Origin: Gammaproteobacteria bacterium
GTDB lineage: Bacteria; Pseudomonadota; Gammaproteobacteria; SZUA-152
DNA: 8,402 bases
Reading direction: 5' to 3'
Assembly (NCBI GenBank): GCA_030617485.1
Contig: JAUWVK010000060.1
Location: 1 to 8,402, forward strand
The translations under genes were made by a program, and so were the position numbers. The notes under the pieces are model-generated. The model saw only the letters and a program-made list of their open reading frames with translations. It ran no database searches and was not told where the DNA came from. Positions within the stretch are counted from its first letter, which is position 1. Each line of letters starts with the position of its first letter. Shown piece by piece: positions 5,676-8,402 of the stretch.

Positions 5676-6935
5676 ATGAAAAAGAAACTTGATATAAAAG
5701 ATCTGGCCATAGGCATGTTTGTCTCTGAGCTGGATCGTCCGTGGATTGAAACACCTTTTTTGTTCCAGGGTTTTCGCATCACTAATGAAGCCGAATTAAA
5801 CAAACTTATAGAACTCTGTAAGTACGTTGTAGTGGATATTGAAAAAAGTAAAGTTCCAATCACCAAAGGGTCGGTGATGGCAAGTGAACCCAAGATGGAA
5901 CTTGACCTTAAACGAAAACCTAAACCTTACGTTAAAACCTTTGAAGAAGAATATGAATATGCCAAAAAGGTTTACAAGGATTCTCAAATACAGGTAAATA
6001 AATTTTTTGGCGATACCCGTCTGGGTAAAAATATCTCTATGACCGAGGTCAGCAGCTCAGTCACTCCGCTTGTTGACAGTATATTCAGAAACCCCAACAC
6101 GCTAACCCTTTTTAGCAACATAAAAGCCTCCAATGAAAATCTTGAAACACACTCCATTAACACCTGTGTGTTAAGCCTGACTTTTGCTCGCCACCTTGGT
6201 TTCGATAAAACAAAAATGTATGAGCTGGGCGTTGCAGCCTTGCTTCATGATATTGGTGAAACACAAATTCCCGATGAGATATTAAATAAGCGTGGCAATC
6301 TAACCAGCAAAGAACAAGAGATATTGCACAGTCATTGCGATCTTGGTGCTGCAATGCTGGCAAAAGTTAACGGCATAACACATAGCGCCATCAGCGTTGC
6401 CCAACACCATCATGAACGCTCCAATGAAAGCGGTTACCCAAGCAAACTAAGTGGTGATGACATCGGCTTATTCTCAAAAATTGTCGCCGTTATTGATATG
6501 TACGATACGCTAACTACAGGCCTTGCCAACCAGCCACCAATTACGTGTTCTGATGCGTTAAAACACATGTACGAATGGCGCAACGACCTTTTTGACCCGA
6601 CCATTGTTGAACAATTCATTCAATGTCTGGGGATTTATCCTATTGGAAGCGCTGTACGGTTAAGCACAGGTGAATCAGGTATCGTTATTACTGTCCCTGA
6701 GAAGAACAGATTATCGCCAAGCGTGATGCTGATTAAAAATGCAAAGAATCAGACTTTCCTGCCACCTAGAATCGTCAATATCGCAATGATAAATGAGGCA
6801 GCGGAAAAAGCAGAAGGTGAGGATGGTGAGCATATAGAGTCTCTGGAAATCACCAAGGTAATTGACCCGAATGCATTCGATATGGATTTGAAGAACTTTG
6901 TGCTGCGTGAGCTCACAATGGGCCAATCTGCCTAA
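5676..6935 (+). CDS. DUF3391/HD-GYP domain protein, variant cyclic-di-GMP phosphodiesterase
   Basis: A 419-residue soluble protein. The N-terminus (about 1-125) is a DUF3391-type domain, with Leu-Ala-Ile-Gly-Met-Phe-Val and Trp-x-x-Thr-Pro-Phe landmarks. The HD-GYP domain (about 140-320) keeps the predicted metal ligands His159, His191-Asp192, His220, His245-His246 and Asp274, plus Ile198-Pro199 and Gly253-Tyr254-Pro255. A C-terminal piece (about 322-375) has the short beta-rich region that often follows this domain, then an acidic tail. Known HD-GYP enzymes hydrolyse cyclic-di-GMP to pGpG or GMP. Here the usual HDIGK is HDIGE (Glu195), and the Asp-Gly of the HHExxxGxGYP-type motif is Asn250-Glu251, so catalysis may be altered. 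No signal peptide or receiver domain is present. No other in-frame start lies nearby. Stop to stop, it converges on the adenylate cyclase with 68 bases between. A role in motility or biofilm control is inferred from the family only. Confidence 0.9.
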   Translation: MKKKLDIKDLAIGMFVSELDRPWIETPFLFQGFRITNEAELNKLIELCKYVVVDIEKSKVPITKGSVMASEPKMELDLKRKPKPYVKTFEEEYEYAKKVYKDSQIQVNKFFGDTRLGKNISMTEVSSSVTPLVDSIFRNPNTLTLFSNIKASNENLETHSINTCVLSLTFARHLGFDKTKMYELGVAALLHDIGETQIPDEILNKRGNLTSKEQEILHSHCDLGAAMLAKVNGITHSAISVAQHHHERSNESGYPSKLSGDDIGLFSKIVAVIDMYDTLTTGLANQPPITCSDALKHMYEWRNDLFDPTIVEQFIQCLGIYPIGSAVRLSTGESGIVITVPEKNRLSPSVMLIKNAKNQTFLPPRIVNIAMINEAAEKAEGEDGEHIESLEITKVIDPNAFDMDLKNFVLRELTMGQSA

Positions 6936-6965
6936 CAAAAACCGCACAGGCACCGCTTACTTATT

Positions 6966-6993
6966 ACTAATAAACCTGCACTAATAAAGCCGC
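6966..6993. repeat. Imperfect 14-bp tandem repeat between convergent genes
   Basis: Two adjacent 14-base units (6966-6979 and 6980-6993) share ACTAATAAA and match at 12 of 14 positions. It lies between the two stop codons and has no evident function. Confidence 0.5.
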
Positions 6994-6997
6994 ATTC

Positions 6998-7016
6998 TGG
7001 CAATTAGCCGTTTTTT
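6998..7016 (+). terminator. Weak candidate terminator for the HD-GYP gene
   Basis: A short stem (TGGC / GCCG with one T-G pair, loop AATTA) is followed by six T at 7011-7016, about 63 bases after the HD-GYP stop. The stem is very short and overlaps the end of the cyclase gene, so this is only a possibility. Confidence 0.22.
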
Positions 7017-8402
7017 GCCGCACCGTATATATGCACCAATTCATTCTTGCCACGAACTCTGTGCTCACCCAAATCCGTCAACTTGGACTGGGAATTTTCT
7101 GACAATCTTTCCCATGCGTCCGATGACACAATCACCTGATGACCTAATCGTTTACTTAAGCCTTCAAGTCTACTCGCGGTATTAACCGCATCACCAATAT
7201 AGGTGTACTCATAACGGTCTGTTGACCCCAGCACGCCTGCTGCTGCTGGCCCATAATGGATGCCAATCCCTATCTCAATCGTCCTGTCATCGCTTAGCAC
7301 TATTGCTTTTGAATGCTCAAGAATATCCATAGCTGTGATAAACGCATCTTCTGATGGGCTTTCACAGCTTTCGTAATCATAAACAGCAAGAATAGCGTCC
7401 CCCATAAATTTGTTAACGACACCGCTATGTTCTGAAACCAGGTCAGCCATTTTGGTGAAATAAGCATTTAAAAATAGCAACACTTCTTCGGGAGGGATAC
7501 TTTCAGCATACGTTGTAAACTGACGTATATCGCAAAACAATATAGCCATATTGTGTTGCTTACCATGCTTCAATGAATCAGTATCTTTTGTAAGCAATTT
7601 ATTCATCACATCCGGGCTAACCACCTGCCCTAATGTTGCCTGTATTTTTTCTTTTTCTTTTAACTCATCAATCATCAAATTGGTTTGTTTCGCGATCAAA
7701 CCAAATTCATCACGGCTTATTATCGGCACATAATTTCGATAATCACCATCATGCACAAAACGTAACACCGCCAATTGAATATCAAAATATTGTTGTAGAT
7801 TTACAGAATGCGTATGAATTAAACGCAAGGTCAAGCTCACCACGATAAATAAAACAAAAAATGCATCGGTAAGAAATGCCGTGAGAAATTGTTTTTCAGT
7901 CCAGTCCATCGACTCGACTAATTTTAAATTGCTGTAGCCAGACATTGTTATTGCAGCTATAGCAATCAATACGGTAATCGTTAAAAATAAACTCAACCCA
8001 TGGGTAACAGAACCAGCCTCAAAATCATGTTTGTATATTGGCTTATCATTATCAAAACCCTTTCGCTCCCTAACCAGGGACATATCCATACTGGCAAAAT
8101 ACCCAACAATCAAAACACCAAAAAACAGCTTGCTGGCTAATGTGATGTGAACGTCGTTATAGAACAGCTGAAAAGCAAACGTCATCATTCCGATCAAAAC
8201 AAACAAACCAAAATCAAGGAAAAACTGTAATCTCGGGCGTTCGAAAATATGTGCTTTATCAACAATCATGCTCTGAAAGCGTATCCGCAGCCCCAAAGCA
8301 AGCAAAAATGGAACCGTCATAACGAGCGCAGAAAGTACAAAACCATGCGGGACACCAGGAAGCTCGCTCCTGACACCTATAATGGTGAGAAGAATGGCCG
8401 TC
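7004..8402 (-). CDS. Membrane HAMP/class III adenylate cyclase, 5' end outside the window
   Basis: The frame is open to the right edge. The 27 codons before the first ATG (8318-8320) contain no stop and no ATG, GTG or TTG, and read as part of another membrane segment, so the true start lies beyond 8402. Numbering from that Met: hydrophobic segments at about 1-12, 35-53, 65-77, 108-127 and 149-168; a HAMP-like region (about 165-222) with Arg-Asp-Glu-Phe-Gly-Leu-Ile-Ala; a linker, Leu-Gly-Gln-Val-Val-Ser-Pro-Asp-Val (230-238); and the cyclase catalytic domain (about 255-435). Metal-binding Asp264 and Asp308, substrate Lys304 and Thr373, and transition-state Asn380 and Arg384 are all present. 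The Lys/Thr pair fits class IIIb adenylate cyclases, so the product should be cAMP from ATP. The gene is convergent with the HD-GYP gene. The sensory input through the membrane part is unknown. Confidence 0.9.
   Translation of the reverse strand, partial: TAILLTIIGVRSELPGVPHGFVLSALVMTVPFLLALGLRIRFQSMIVDKAHIFERPRLQFFLDFGLFVLIGMMTFAFQLFYNDVHITLASKLFFGVLIVGYFASMDMSLVRERKGFDNDKPIYKHDFEAGSVTHGLSLFLTITVLIAIAAITMSGYSNLKLVESMDWTEKQFLTAFLTDAFFVLFIVVSLTLRLIHTHSVNLQQYFDIQLAVLRFVHDGDYRNYVPIISRDEFGLIAKQTNLMIDELKEKEKIQATLGQVVSPDVMNKLLTKDTDSLKHGKQHNMAILFCDIRQFTTYAESIPPEEVLLFLNAYFTKMADLVSEHSGVVNKFMGDAILAVYDYESCESPSEDAFITAMDILEHSKAIVLSDDRTIEIGIGIHYGPAAAGVLGSTDRYEYTYIGDAVNTASRLEGLSKRLGHQVIVSSDAWERLSENSQSKLTDLGEHRVRGKNELVHIYGAAKNG

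Overview
The window reads as chromosomal DNA of a Gram-negative bacterium, most likely an aquatic gammaproteobacterium. The reasons are a tripartite RND metal efflux system with an outer-membrane channel, a two-domain HD-GYP protein of the DUF3391 type, and moderate-to-low GC. The species cannot be named from the sequence. No tRNA, rRNA, IS element, integrase or CRISPR array is visible, and nothing points clearly to recent transfer.

Left half (1-4784), minus strand: a copper/silver efflux operon. In transcription order it holds a CusF-like periplasmic metallochaperone (4324-4677), an unusually Met- and His-rich outer-membrane beta-barrel protein (2994-4157), a CusC/TolC-like outer-membrane channel (1604-2908), a CusB-like adaptor carrying a Cys/Met/His heavy-metal-binding module (165-1607), and the first 33 codons of a CusA-like RND pump that runs off the left edge (1-101). 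Upstream of cusF is a sigma70-type promoter with a perfect TTGACA box. A dyad lies in its spacer and a second inverted repeat lies close to the expected transcription start, so metal-responsive control at this site is plausible. No CusRS or CueR-type regulator lies in the window. The chaperone and the barrel have ATG starts with strong Shine-Dalgarno sequences, whereas the three efflux subunits start with GTG, TTG and GTG.

Middle (4854-5450), minus strand: a histidine phosphatase (phosphoglycerate mutase-like) with an intact catalytic set and unknown substrate. It is separated from cusF by 176 bases that contain the cus promoter, so it is probably a separate transcription unit.

Right half (5451-8402): two nucleotide-signalling genes facing each other. 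A DUF3391/HD-GYP protein (5676-6935, plus strand) resembles cyclic-di-GMP phosphodiesterases but has substitutions in two signature motifs. A membrane-bound HAMP/class III adenylate cyclase (7004 to the right edge, minus strand) has all expected catalytic residues. Its reading frame stays open to the window edge, so its N-terminus is missing.

The efflux genes plausibly work as one pathway: CusF and the metal module of CusB collect Cu(I)/Ag(I) in the periplasm, CusCBA expels it, and the Met-rich barrel adds an outer-membrane or periplasm-facing metal-binding component. The best candidates for something under-described are the Met-rich barrel, the Met-for-Trp version of CusF, and the variant active site of the HD-GYP protein.
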